Source of the DNA: Gemmatimonadota bacterium
GTDB lineage: Bacteria > Gemmatimonadota > Gemmatimonadetes > Gemmatimonadales > Gemmatimonadaceae
Reading direction: 5' to 3'
Length of the DNA stretch: 32,529 bases
Assembly: GCA_016871855.1 (NCBI GenBank)
Contig: VHBQ01000032.1
Span: 1 to 32,529, forward strand
In this document: piece after piece, positions 17,586 to 25,697 of the stretch
Layout: each line of letters starts with the position of its first letter
How positions within the stretch are numbered: the stretch's first letter is position 1
Translations under genes and position numbers: made by a program
Notes under the pieces: model-generated
What the model was told of the DNA's origin: nothing
Seen by the model: the letters and a program-made list of their open reading frames with translations, nothing else
Databases searched by the model: none

Positions 17586-18618
17586 GCCCCGCGCCGGAAA
17601 GAGCGTGGCAAGGCGATCCAGCCAGTCGGGCGGCGAGCATCACGCCCAGCACCTTCAGGTACGCCGACGCCCGGAAGAAGAAGAACATCAGCACCGCGGT
17701 GCTCTCCAGCAGTTCCACGCCGATGATGTAGACGAGGAACAGGGCGTGCACCGCGGCGATCGCAAGGCGCACGTGGCGACGCAACGCGGCGTCGAGCGTC
17801 CCGCTGCCGGCGACGGCAAGCGCGACGAGCGCCGCGTAGAACGGCAGGCCCACGTCCCAGTAGTTCCTGAGGGTATGCTGCCGCTGGTACTGCGTGACCT
17901 CCGCGAAGGTCGCCGACGGCGCGCCGCCGGCAAACAGGTGGAGTCCCATCACGATCACGTTTGGACTGGCCAGCAGGGCAACGAGCGCCAGCGCCTGCGC
18001 AGCGCGGCGGCGATCGCCACCAGACGCGAGCGCCGTGACGGCCACGAACACGGCGGAGATGCTCCCCATGCTCGGATGCACGTTGAACAACAACCCCGCC
18101 GTGGCGCCCGCGCGCAACCACTGCCCGTGCCACAGCGCCCACAGGCCATAGAAGCCCATCGCCCCCGCGACGATTCCAGTGGTGAACTCCGATGACGGGA
18201 AGGGCGTCCAGGCTAGGCCACCGCGAAACCCTGGCATCGTGATCAACAGCATGGCGGACAGGATCGCGAGGTCGCGCCGACCCGTCAGCAGTTCCCCGAA
18301 TCGAAGCATCAGCAGGCTGATCGCGAACAGCGATACGAGCAACCCGATCTCCCACAGCAGGACGGGCGAAATGCCGAGCATCGCGGCGAGATGGCCAAAG
18401 CCGACGTAGAGATGAAACCCGGAGTGCAGGCCGGCCTGCACCAGGACATCGCTCGGCGTATAAGTTCCCGGCCACCCGGATTCAAGCGCGATGGGAACCG
18501 CCAGAAAGCGGTCACGTCCGGTCTGCTGCTCCCCCGCGAAGAGAATGCGAATCGCTGTGAGGGCCAGCGCCGTCATCCAGAGGCTGGGCCGCGCCAGCGT
18601 CCACCGCGACGTCGTCAT
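17485..18618 (-). CDS. Polytopic membrane protein of unknown family, C-terminus probably replaced
   Basis: An open frame of 377 residues starting at the ATG 18616-18618, which overlaps the PHP phosphatase stop (ATGA). About eight hydrophobic segments are seen, for instance LWMTALALTAIRILFAG, IGLLVSLFAISLLMLRF and ALALVALLASPNVIVMGL. A luminal-type motif, NVHPSMGS, and TPFPSSEFTTG suggest a polyprenyl-sugar or O-antigen-related membrane enzyme, but I do not recognise the family. Residues up to about 326 (ASAYLKVLGVMLAARL, ending near 17.62 kb) look genuine. The remaining roughly 50 residues are Arg/Ala/Gly-rich and are the out-of-frame reading of the GT4 gene, so the native 3' end seems lost. 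Confidence 0.65.
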   Translation of the reverse strand: MTTSRWTLARPSLWMTALALTAIRILFAGEQQTGRDRFLAVPIALESGWPGTYTPSDVLVQAGLHSGFHLYVGFGHLAAMLGISPVLLWEIGLLVSLFAISLLMLRFGELLTGRRDLAILSAMLLITMPGFRGGLAWTPFPSSEFTTGIVAGAMGFYGLWALWHGQWLRAGATAGLLFNVHPSMGSISAVFVAVTALASGGDRRRAAQALALVALLASPNVIVMGLHLFAGGAPSATFAEVTQYQRQHTLRNYWDVGLPFYAALVALAVAGSGTLDAALRRHVRLAIAAVHALFLVYIIGVELLESTAVLMFFFFRASAYLKVLGVMLAARLAGSPCHALSGAGRVRALARLRGGAGAHLAPATAVARLSRRFPRAV

Positions 18619-19433
18619 TCGCGCTCCCGGAGTCCCAGCCGCGCCCACCACGAGCGCGGCTCTTGCCGGTCCGGAGCTGCTGGCGGCACGGCCAGCGGCG
18701 ATTCATCGCGGGCGAGCCGCGCCGAGTTCTCGACGAACAGGAGTTCCGCCTGCTCGCTCGCTCCGAGGTCCTTGAGAGCAGAGCGCGCCGCGCTGACCGA
18801 GGGTGTACCGCGGCTGTGGTAGTCGCTGGAGCCGTAGTCGATCCACCCCTGCGCCAGGAGCGAGAGCGCGCGCCGCTTGGGGCCGGCTCCGTAGTGGCCG
18901 ACGAACGAGCCGGCATTCACCTGGAACAGCGCGCCCGCATAGCGGAGCGCGACCAGCCCCTCGAGCGTGTCGTCCACGTTCCGGTAGCGCTCCGGGTGCG
19001 CCAGCACGGGCTGCCAGCCGGCATCGCGCAGGGCACGAATGGCGAACTCGGCGTGCTGCGGGGGAAGCTGGAGCCCGGGATACTCCACGAGCACAAAGCG
19101 GCCGCCGTTGAGTCGCAGGCGCGGATCCCCGACATCAGGATCGGGAATGTCCAGCATCAACTCCACGCCCCGGAGCAGCTGCACGCCGGCGGCCTGCACC
19201 GCGGCGTCGCCGGTCAGCGCAGCAAATGCGGCGTCGAACTCCGCCAACCGCGCCCCGCCAAGCTCGGCCGAACGCGTGAGCGATCCATCGAAGTGCGGCG
19301 TCGTGATTGCGGTGCGCACGCCATCGTTCGCGAAGGCGGTCACGGCGGCGCGCGACTCGGCGAGGTCGGCCGCCCCGTCATCGACTCCCGGCATCAGATG
19401 GCTATGGAAGTCGGTGGCGGGGCGCAGCGTCAT
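18615..19433 (-). CDS. CpsB/CapC-type PHP-domain tyrosine-protein phosphatase
   Basis: A 272-residue manganese-dependent phosphatase of the PHP superfamily, related to CpsB/Wzb-like enzymes that dephosphorylate bacterial tyrosine kinases controlling capsule or exopolysaccharide assembly. PHP metal ligands are visible: DFHSHLMPGVDDG (H10, H12), TTPHFDG, LRGVELML, VLAHPERYRN and YGSSDYHSRGTP. The length is near the family's 245-255 residues plus a short Pro/Arg-rich tail. Its start overlaps the SDR gene's stop (ATGA) and its stop overlaps the membrane-protein start (ATGA). No BY-kinase or Wzc partner gene occurs in the window. Confidence 0.9.
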   Translation of the reverse strand: MTLRPATDFHSHLMPGVDDGAADLAESRAAVTAFANDGVRTAITTPHFDGSLTRSAELGGARLAEFDAAFAALTGDAAVQAAGVQLLRGVELMLDIPDPDVGDPRLRLNGGRFVLVEYPGLQLPPQHAEFAIRALRDAGWQPVLAHPERYRNVDDTLEGLVALRYAGALFQVNAGSFVGHYGAGPKRRALSLLAQGWIDYGSSDYHSRGTPSVSAARSALKDLGASEQAELLFVENSARLARDESPLAVPPAAPDRQEPRSWWARLGLRERE

Positions 19434-20314
19434 TCGTTCACCGCGGCGCGAAGCGCCGACTCGAGGGAAGCGTGCCGGAAGGAATACCCCGCGGCGAGGA
19501 GCGCGCGCGGCACTACCCGCTGGCTCGCCAGCAGCGTGGCCTGCGCCATCTCGCCAAACATCAAGTTGAGCGCGAAATCGGGAACGGGGAAGAGCGCGGG
19601 GCGCCGCAGGACGCGGGCGAGCGTCTCCGTGAACTCGGTGTTCGTCACGGGTTCCGGCGCCACGGCGTTCATCGCGCCGGCCAGGTCGGCGCGAGCCAGC
19701 GCGAACTGGATCATCGCCACGGCGTCATCCATCGACAGCCAGCTCATCCACTGCGATCCGGATCCCAGCCGACCGCCGCCGCCCAACAGGAACGCGGGGA
19801 CCATCTTGGCCAGCGCGCCGCCGCGGCGTGACAGAATGATGCCGAAGCGCAGGTGCACGGTCCGGATGCCGGCCTCGGGCGCCGGCGTTGCCGCCGCTTC
19901 CCACGCGCGCCCCACCTCTGACAGGAAATCGGAGCCCGTCGGCGACAGCTCGTCCAACACGGCGTCCCCGGCGTTGCCGTAGATGCCGACGGCCGAAGCG
20001 CAGATGAGCGCGCGCGGGCGCGGCTGCAGCGCGGCTGCAGTGCGCGCGATGAGCGCGGTGCCATCCACACGGCTCTCCCGGATGGCGCGCTTCTGCTCGG
20101 GCGTCCAGCGCTCGCCGACGTTGGCGCCGGCAAGGTGCACGAACGCCTCGATCCCGGCGCATCGGGCCGCGTCGATTTCTCCCCGCGCTGGATCCCATCG
20201 GATGTCGGCGTCCGATCCGCGCCCGATGCGGCGCACCTCGTGTCCGGCCGCCTGCAAGTCAGCCGTCAGCCGCCGCCCCACGAATCCACTCGCTCCCGTC
20301 ACACCAATTCGCAT
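19430..20314 (-). CDS. TIGR01777 family SDR epimerase (YfcH-like)
   Basis: An NAD(P)-binding extended SDR of 294 residues. N-terminal Rossmann motif GVTGASGFVGRRL at about 4-16, then FVHLAGANVGERWTPEQKRAIRESRV, characteristic of TIGR01777. CASAVGIYGNAGD contains the SDR Ser/Tyr pair (Y in GIYG). The C-terminal DUF1731 region is FPVPDFALNLMFGEMAQATLLASQRVVPRALLAAGYSF. The family's substrate is unknown; plant and cyanobacterial relatives act in plastid division or sugar-nucleotide-like chemistry. First gene of a four-gene, overlapping minus-strand run (SDR, PHP phosphatase, membrane protein, GT4). Its start is 21 bp from the alkA-type gene stop upstream, so it may share that transcript. Confidence 0.92.
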   Translation of the reverse strand: MRIGVTGASGFVGRRLTADLQAAGHEVRRIGRGSDADIRWDPARGEIDAARCAGIEAFVHLAGANVGERWTPEQKRAIRESRVDGTALIARTAAALQPRPRALICASAVGIYGNAGDAVLDELSPTGSDFLSEVGRAWEAAATPAPEAGIRTVHLRFGIILSRRGGALAKMVPAFLLGGGGRLGSGSQWMSWLSMDDAVAMIQFALARADLAGAMNAVAPEPVTNTEFTETLARVLRRPALFPVPDFALNLMFGEMAQATLLASQRVVPRALLAAGYSFRHASLESALRAAVNE

Positions 20315-20335
20315 GCCCCTCCCGCGTCGCCTCGA

Positions 20336-20956
20336 TCAGTCCTGCGGAAGCTCCAGCAGCCTCCACAGATACCAACTCGCGACCGTGCGGTACGGTGCCC
20401 ACGGCGCGCCGCGTCGCATCACTTGCTTGGGATTGGGCAGGCGCCGCAAGCCGTAGGCGACCTGGATTCCCTTCTGTATCCCCAGATCGAGCTCGGGGAG
20501 CACATCCGGCCGGCCGAGATGAAACATCAGAAACATCTGCGCGGTCCAGCGGCCGATGCCCGTGATCTGCGTGAGCGCGTTGATGACCGCGGCGTCATCG
20601 AGTTCGTGCAGGCGCTCCATCCCAAAGCGGCGGTCGGCGGCGTGCGTCGCCAGGCTCTTCACGTAGCGCGTCTTCTGCCCGCTGAGCCCGGCCGCGCGCA
20701 GGATCGCGTCCTCGGTGCGCAACAGATCGCGCGGCGCGGGCACGCGGCCACCGAACCGCGCGAGGACGCGGCCGTGAATCGTCGCCGCCGCACTGCCGCT
20801 GAGCTGCTGGTAGACGATGGAGCGCAGGATGGCCCCGAAGTGCGATGACTCGGGATAGGCGCGCGCCCGGCATGGACCGACGCGGTCAATCACGGTCGCC
20901 ATCACCGGGTCCGCCGACCGGAGATGGCGCACTGCCTGCGTGGACGGGATCTTCAT
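20336..20956 (-). CDS. DNA-3-methyladenine glycosylase II (AlkA-type, HhH-GPD)
   Basis: Base-excision repair glycosylase of 206 residues removing alkylated purines such as 3-methyladenine. The HhH-GPD core includes AILRSIVYQQLSGSAAATIHGRV, LSGQKTRYVKSLA, the helix-hairpin-helix LTQITGIGRWTA at about 128-139 and the catalytic Asp at 157 in DVLPELDLGIQKG. It lacks the N-terminal domain of E. coli AlkA (282 residues) and matches the shorter yeast MAG1/Bacillus-type enzymes. No Ada-type methyltransferase neighbour. Divergent from fadN with 105 bp between starts. Confidence 0.93.
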   Translation of the reverse strand: MKIPSTQAVRHLRSADPVMATVIDRVGPCRARAYPESSHFGAILRSIVYQQLSGSAAATIHGRVLARFGGRVPAPRDLLRTEDAILRAAGLSGQKTRYVKSLATHAADRRFGMERLHELDDAAVINALTQITGIGRWTAQMFLMFHLGRPDVLPELDLGIQKGIQVAYGLRRLPNPKQVMRRGAPWAPYRTVASWYLWRLLELPQD

Positions 20957-21061
20957 GGCCCCAACCTATCGCGGCGCACCGCGTTCGGTAGATTCGTGGA
21001 GAGGCGGCGAGCACTGCGAGCCGCGTTCTGCACACTTCGCACGCCCCCCAATGGAGCCCTG

Positions 21062-23377
21062 ATGCGCGTCACGAAAGTGGGCGTCGTCGGCGCCGGCGTG
21101 ATGGGAAGCGGCATCGCCGCGCTTGCCGCCTCCGCCGGCATCCCGGTCGTCCTGCTCGACATTCCCGGCAGCGAGGACGCGGCCTCGCCCGACCGTTCGG
21201 CACCAGCTCGCAAGGGACTGGAGAAGGCCCGCAAGGCCAAGCCCGCCGCGTTCATGGATGCCGAGCGCGCCGCGCTCGTCGAGACTGGCAACACCGCCGA
21301 CCACCTGCACCTGCTCGCTGACTGCGACTGGATCGTCGAGGTCATCATCGAGCAGCCCGGGCCGAAGCAGGAGCTGTTCGCCAGGCTCGAGCAGATCGCG
21401 CCGCGCGCGATCGTCACGTCCAACACCTCGGGCATTCCGATGGAAGTCCTGCTCAAGGGGCGCAACGACGCCTTCAAGCGGAACTTCCTCGGCACGCACT
21501 ACTTCAATCCGCCGCGCTACATGCACCTGCTCGAGCTGATCCCGACGCCGTACACGGCGCCGGAGACGCTCGACGCGATGAGCGAGTTCTCCGAGCGGTG
21601 CATGGGCAAGGGGATCGTGCTCTGCAAGGACGTCCCCGGCTTCGTCGCCAACCGACTCGGCGTGTTCGGGATGTTCGCGACGTTCAAGCTGATGGAGGAG
21701 TTCGACCTCACCATCGACGAGGTGGACGGCCTCACCGGCCAGCTCATCGGCCGCGCGAAGACAGCCACCTTCCGCACCGGCGACCTGTCCGGCCTCGATG
21801 TGCTCGCGCACGTGAGCGCGGGGCTGTCCGCGGCCACCGGCGAGGACTTCACCCTGCCGCCGTGGGTGCACGAGATCGTGAAACGCGGCTGGCTGGGCGA
21901 CAAGACCGGCGGCGGCTTCTACAAGAAGGCGGGCAAGGAGATCAAGACGCTCGACTGGCACACGCTCGAGTACGTGCCGCAGGCGCGCCTCTCCACGCCG
22001 GAGATCGACGCGCTGCTCAAGCTGCCGCCCGCGGAACGGCTCGCGAAGGTCCGCGACCTGCCGGGCAAGTACGGCGACTTCCTGCGCAAGATGCTCACCA
22101 TCGTCGCCTACCACACCGCGCGACTCGCGCCCGAGCTGGCGCACGACATCACCGGCGTGGACCACGCGCTCGAGTGGGGATACGGCTGGGAGATTGGGCC
22201 GTTCCGGGTGATGGACGCGCTCGGCCTGGATTGGTTGCGCGCACAGTTCAAGGCGCACGGGTTCGTCGAGCCGCCGTTGTTCGCGCAGGCGACGAAGGGA
22301 TTCTACGCGGGCGCCGGGAGCGCCGAGCAGATGGCGACGACGGCGGGCTATGCCCCCGTGCCGCGGATCGCCGGCCGCATCGATCTCGCCGCGCTGCGCG
22401 CCGACGGCAAGGTCGTGGACGAGAACAAGGAGGCGCGCGTCCTCGATCTCGGTGACGGCGTGCTCTGCCTCGAGTTCTGCGGCAAGATGAACACGCTGGG
22501 CGTGGGCGTGGTGGAGATGGTGCACCGCACGCTCGAGCGGGTGGCGAAGGGCAAGTACCTCGGGCTTGTTATCGGCAATGACGACCCGCGCACGTTCACC
22601 GCGGGCGCCAACCTGGCCCAGCAGGGGCCGGCGCTGATGAGCGGCGACTGGAAGGCGCTGGAGGCGGGCGTGAAGGGCTTCCAAGAGACGTCGCTCGCCC
22701 TGCGCCGCGCGCCGTTCCCGGTGGTCGCCGCGCCGTTCGGGCTCACGCTTGGCGGCGGCTGCGAGTTCTCGATGCACTGCGACGTCGTGCAGGCGCACGC
22801 CGAGTTGTACATGGGGCTTGTCGAGGCCGGCGTGGGGCTGCTGCCGGGTGGAGGCGGCACCAAGGAACTGGCGTTCCGGTTCACGCGCGAACTCGCCGCG
22901 TACGAGGAGGCCGATCCGTTCGAGGGGATCAAGCGCGCGTTCAAGCTGATCGCGCTCGCGCAGGTGAGCACCAGCGCCCACGAGGCGCAGAAACTCGGAT
23001 ACCTGCGCCCGACCGACCGCATCGCGATGAACCGCGACGTCCTGCTCAGCGACGCCAAGCGGCGCGTGATTGACCTCGCGCCGGGATACGTCCCGCAACC
23101 GCCGATGACCATGCGCGCGCTCGGACGCGACGCGCTGGCCAACCTCGACTACGCGCTCTTCTCGTTCCAGGAGAGCGGGATGGCCTCCGCGCACGACGTG
23201 CGCATCGGCCACGAGGTGGCGCTGGTGCTGTCGGGCGGTGATGGCCCGCCGCGCGACGTCACCGAGATGGACCTCATCGAACTCGAGCGCGAGGGATTCC
23301 TCCGCCTGCTCGGCACCAAGGAGACGCAGGCGCGCATCCAGCACATGCTCGAGACGGGCAAGCCGCTGCGCAACTGA
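21062..23377 (+). CDS. fadN: Bifunctional 3-hydroxyacyl-CoA dehydrogenase / enoyl-CoA hydratase (FadN type)
   Basis: Fatty-acid beta-oxidation enzyme of 771 residues doing the hydration and NAD-dependent oxidation steps. Domain order is dehydrogenase first, hydratase last, as in Bacillus FadN and opposite to E. coli FadB/FadJ. NAD-binding GAGVMGSG is at about 10-17, and the dehydrogenase catalytic region GTHYFNPPRYMHLLELIPT carries the His and Glu. A dehydrogenase C-terminal domain is seen at VPGFVANRLGVFGMF, followed by a second copy-like region. The hydratase spans about 490-700 with the two catalytic glutamates E568 (GGGCEF) and E588 (LVEAGVGLLPGGGGT), 20 apart as in crotonase. ATG 21062 has GGAG 5 bp upstream. 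Followed by fadA after 51 bp. Confidence 0.95.
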   Translation: MRVTKVGVVGAGVMGSGIAALAASAGIPVVLLDIPGSEDAASPDRSAPARKGLEKARKAKPAAFMDAERAALVETGNTADHLHLLADCDWIVEVIIEQPGPKQELFARLEQIAPRAIVTSNTSGIPMEVLLKGRNDAFKRNFLGTHYFNPPRYMHLLELIPTPYTAPETLDAMSEFSERCMGKGIVLCKDVPGFVANRLGVFGMFATFKLMEEFDLTIDEVDGLTGQLIGRAKTATFRTGDLSGLDVLAHVSAGLSAATGEDFTLPPWVHEIVKRGWLGDKTGGGFYKKAGKEIKTLDWHTLEYVPQARLSTPEIDALLKLPPAERLAKVRDLPGKYGDFLRKMLTIVAYHTARLAPELAHDITGVDHALEWGYGWEIGPFRVMDALGLDWLRAQFKAHGFVEPPLFAQATKGFYAGAGSAEQMATTAGYAPVPRIAGRIDLAALRADGKVVDENKEARVLDLGDGVLCLEFCGKMNTLGVGVVEMVHRTLERVAKGKYLGLVIGNDDPRTFTAGANLAQQGPALMSGDWKALEAGVKGFQETSLALRRAPFPVVAAPFGLTLGGGCEFSMHCDVVQAHAELYMGLVEAGVGLLPGGGGTKELAFRFTRELAAYEEADPFEGIKRAFKLIALAQVSTSAHEAQKLGYLRPTDRIAMNRDVLLSDAKRRVIDLAPGYVPQPPMTMRALGRDALANLDYALFSFQESGMASAHDVRIGHEVALVLSGGDGPPRDVTEMDLIELEREGFLRLLGTKETQARIQHMLETGKPLRN

Positions 23378-23428
23378 CCGAACCCACGACGACTGCGGGC
23401 GCGACATCACGCGCCGGGAGATGATACG

Positions 23429-24604
23429 ATGCAACTGAAGGACGCAGTGATCGTGAGCGCGGTGCGGTCGGCCGTTGCTCGCGGCAAGAAGGACGGGGCC
23501 CTGGCCACCGTACACGCGGTGGACCTGAGCGCCGAGATGCTGAAGGCCGTTGCGGCTCGCGCCAAGGTGGACCCTGCGGTGATTGACGATGTCCTCTGGG
23601 GATGTGCCTTCCCGGAGGGGTCGCAGGGGCTCAACATCGCGCGTTTGGCCGCGCTGCGCGCCGGTTATCCCGTCGAGGTCTCCGGGGCGACGGTTAATCG
23701 CTTCTGCTCGTCGGGACTGCAGAGCGTGGCGATGGCCGCGCAGAGCATCATGACAGGGATCAACGACGTCGTGGTCGCCGGTGGTATCGAGATGATGAGC
23801 GCGGTGCCGATGTCGGGCTTCCACACGCGCCTGCACCCCGAGATGACCGAATCGAGCATCGGGATGGGACATACTGCCGAACGCGTGGCCAAGCGCTGGG
23901 GGATCACGCGCGAGCAGGCTGATCAGTTCGCGCTGGGTTCACAGCAGAAGGCCACGGCCGCCATCCAGCGCGGCGCGTTCGTGAACGAGATCGTCCCGGT
24001 GCCCGTGCAGAAGGTGACGTGGAAGGGGACGACGAAGACCGTGGAGACCGTGTCGTTCGCCGTGGACGAGATGCCGCGCGCTGACACCACGTTGGAGGGG
24101 CTCGCCAAGCTGAAGCCGGCATTCTCGGCCGCTGGCGTCGTGACGGCGGGCAACTCGTCGCCACTTTCCGACGGCGCGGCCGCGCTGCTGCTTATGAGCG
24201 CGGAGAAGGCGAAGGAACTCGGGATGAAGCCGCTCGCGCGCTTTGTGACGTTCGCCACGGCCGGCGTGGCGCCCGATATCATGGGCATCGGCCCAATAAA
24301 GGCGGTGCCGAAGGCGCTGGCCAAGGCCGGGCTGAAGCTCGACGACATGAAGATGATCGAACTCAACGAGGCGTTCGCCGTGCAGGGGCTCGCCGTGATG
24401 AAGGACCTCGGGATGGACGCTGCGCGCACCAACGTGAATGGCGGCGCCATTGCGCTCGGGCATCCACTCGGCGCCACCGGCGCCAAGCTCACCACCCAGC
24501 TCGTGCACGCGCTCGGCGCGGCGGGCGGCGGCTACGGGATGGTGACGATGTGCATCGGCGGGGGGATGGGGGCGGCGGGGGTGTTCGAGGTGTTCGCTGG
24601 GTAA
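23429..24604 (+). CDS. fadA: Acetyl-CoA C-acyltransferase (3-ketoacyl-CoA thiolase)
   Basis: Thiolase of 391 residues that cleaves 3-ketoacyl-CoA to acetyl-CoA and shortened acyl-CoA, the last beta-oxidation step. Catalytic residues are all present: nucleophile Cys93 in NRFCSSGLQS, His345 in GGAIALGHPLGATGAKL and Cys375 in MCIGGGMGAAGVFE. Length is typical (about 390). The ATG at 23429 has GGGAG 8-9 bases upstream. Located 51 bp after fadN and surely co-transcribed, matching the fadNA order of Firmicutes; no acyl-CoA dehydrogenase gene (fadE) follows. Downstream is the long palindrome at 24621-24780. Confidence 0.96.
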   Translation: MQLKDAVIVSAVRSAVARGKKDGALATVHAVDLSAEMLKAVAARAKVDPAVIDDVLWGCAFPEGSQGLNIARLAALRAGYPVEVSGATVNRFCSSGLQSVAMAAQSIMTGINDVVVAGGIEMMSAVPMSGFHTRLHPEMTESSIGMGHTAERVAKRWGITREQADQFALGSQQKATAAIQRGAFVNEIVPVPVQKVTWKGTTKTVETVSFAVDEMPRADTTLEGLAKLKPAFSAAGVVTAGNSSPLSDGAAALLLMSAEKAKELGMKPLARFVTFATAGVAPDIMGIGPIKAVPKALAKAGLKLDDMKMIELNEAFAVQGLAVMKDLGMDAARTNVNGGAIALGHPLGATGAKLTTQLVHALGAAGGGYGMVTMCIGGGMGAAGVFEVFAG

Positions 24605-24620
24605 GCGCAGGCTGCACACG

Positions 24621-24780
24621 GCAACTGATACCACGAAGCTCTGAAGGGCACGAAGGGCCACGAAGAAGAACTTGGGGGAACGACGGCGCGCCATGCAGAT
24701 CCGTGCGTGGCGCGCTGTCGTTCCTCCCAGTTGTCCTTTGTGGCCCTTCGTGCCCTTCGGCCCTTCGTGGTATCAGTTAC
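24621..24780. repeat. 160-bp long inverted repeat made of CACGAAGG-like units
   Basis: Two 73-bp arms (24621-24693 and 24708-24780) are inverse copies of each other, aligning without gaps at 63 of 73 positions by my manual count, around a 14-base centre. Each arm begins (G)NAACTGATACCACGAAG and contains phased CACGAAGG / GGCCACGAAG units spaced about 10-11 bases, then GGAACGACNGCGCGCCA. As RNA it would fold into a very long hairpin. It starts 17 bp after the fadA stop and ends 46 bp before the stop of the convergent methyltransferase gene, so it could act as a bidirectional terminator. The form suggests a dispersed REP/MITE-like intergenic element; other copies cannot be searched here. Confidence 0.85.
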
Positions 24781-24825
24781 CTGTGTCGCGCCTCTCACCG
24801 AGATGCGGCGGCAAGTCTTGGGTCG

Positions 24826-25500
24826 TCACCCAGCGCGCAGCACGAGCAGCACCAGCATTGGCCAGCCCACGTACTTGGCCGCGCGCGGGTAGCGCAACGC
24901 CGTTTCGTCAGTGGGCGCGTGCTCCGTGACGGCGTCGATGGTGAAGCCGGCGTGAAGCGCGCCCATCACGAACTCGGCCACCGAGTGAGGCAGGGAGCCG
25001 GGCATCACGAGTTCACCGTTCGCCGGATCGGTGAAGCGCGCCTGCGCCCCCTTCAGGAACATGGCGGGATGCATGGCCGACACCACGGCGCGTCCTTCGG
25101 GGACCAGCGCCGAGCGGAGCGTCGCGAAGTAAGTCCCGAGGTCGGCGATGTGCTCCAGCACCAGGCCACTCACCGCGAGGTCGAAGCGGTCGGTGAAGGG
25201 GAGCGGTTGCGTGAGGTCGTGCCGCACCCAGCGCACCGCGTCGGCGCCCGGTTTGCGGCGCGCCTCGGCCAGCATGCCTTCGGAGAAGTCCACAGCTGTC
25301 ACTGACGCGCCTGACGCGGCCAGCCAGACCGCGTGGCGCCCGGTGCCGCATCCGACGTCAAGCGCGCGCAGGCCGCGCGCGTCACCGACGGCCGCGCGCA
25401 GCAACGGGCCCTCAAGGCCCTGCATCGGATTGTCGTCGTGGTCGTAGACGGCGGCCCAGCGGTCATAGCCGTCGCGAACCGCTTGCAAAGGGCTGGTCAT
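24826..25500 (-). CDS. Class I SAM-dependent methyltransferase (Methyltransf_11 type)
   Basis: A 224-residue small-molecule methyltransferase. The N-terminal AVRDGYDRWAAVYDHDDNPM is the start seen in ubiquinone/biotin-type methyltransferases. The SAM motif is ALDVGCGTGRHAVWLA (DVGCGTG at 48-54), followed by VTAVDFSEGMLAEAR (motif II), and LAVSGLVLEHIADLGTYFATLRSALVPEGRAVVSAMHP (motifs IV-V). The C-terminus ends in a hydrophobic stretch, YVGWPMLVLLVLRAG. I chose the ATG at 25498-25500; a longer open frame to 25632 adds a Pro/Arg-rich segment not seen in this family. Substrate unknown. It is convergent with fadA, with the palindrome in between, and divergent from the CotH gene (197 bp). Confidence 0.88.
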   Translation of the reverse strand: MTSPLQAVRDGYDRWAAVYDHDDNPMQGLEGPLLRAAVGDARGLRALDVGCGTGRHAVWLAASGASVTAVDFSEGMLAEARRKPGADAVRWVRHDLTQPLPFTDRFDLAVSGLVLEHIADLGTYFATLRSALVPEGRAVVSAMHPAMFLKGAQARFTDPANGELVMPGSLPHSVAEFVMGALHAGFTIDAVTEHAPTDETALRYPRAAKYVGWPMLVLLVLRAG

Positions 25501-25697
25501 CGGTGACAGGGGTTTGGGCGGTGAGCGTGGCGCGCCAGCAAATTGGGAGTCGCGCGGCGCCGAGGCGAGTGACTGAGATGGCGTGGGCCTCTGGTCGAGC
25601 GGCCGGATCGTGATCCTGCCCATCCCTGCCAACGGTGCCCGCCCCTAACGAACGCCAGGGTCAGACGTTCAGTATTTGGGGTATGTGCGGAGGGAGG

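Noticed and set aside
21051-21064. A three-codon upstream reading frame (ATG GAG CCC TGA) overlapping the fadN start
   Set aside because: It is too short to weigh against chance, and the GGAG it contains is better explained as the fadN ribosome-binding site.
20966-23872. A 968-codon open frame on the minus strand across fadN and the start of fadA
   Set aside because: It is the antisense reading of strongly supported enzymes; its sequence is His/Arg/Glu/Ala-rich with no recognisable domain, as expected for a mirror frame in G+C-rich DNA.
24621-24780. Repeated CACGAAGG words considered as a CRISPR array
   Set aside because: The units are short, irregular and arranged as inverted arms, with no spacers of constant length and no cas genes nearby.
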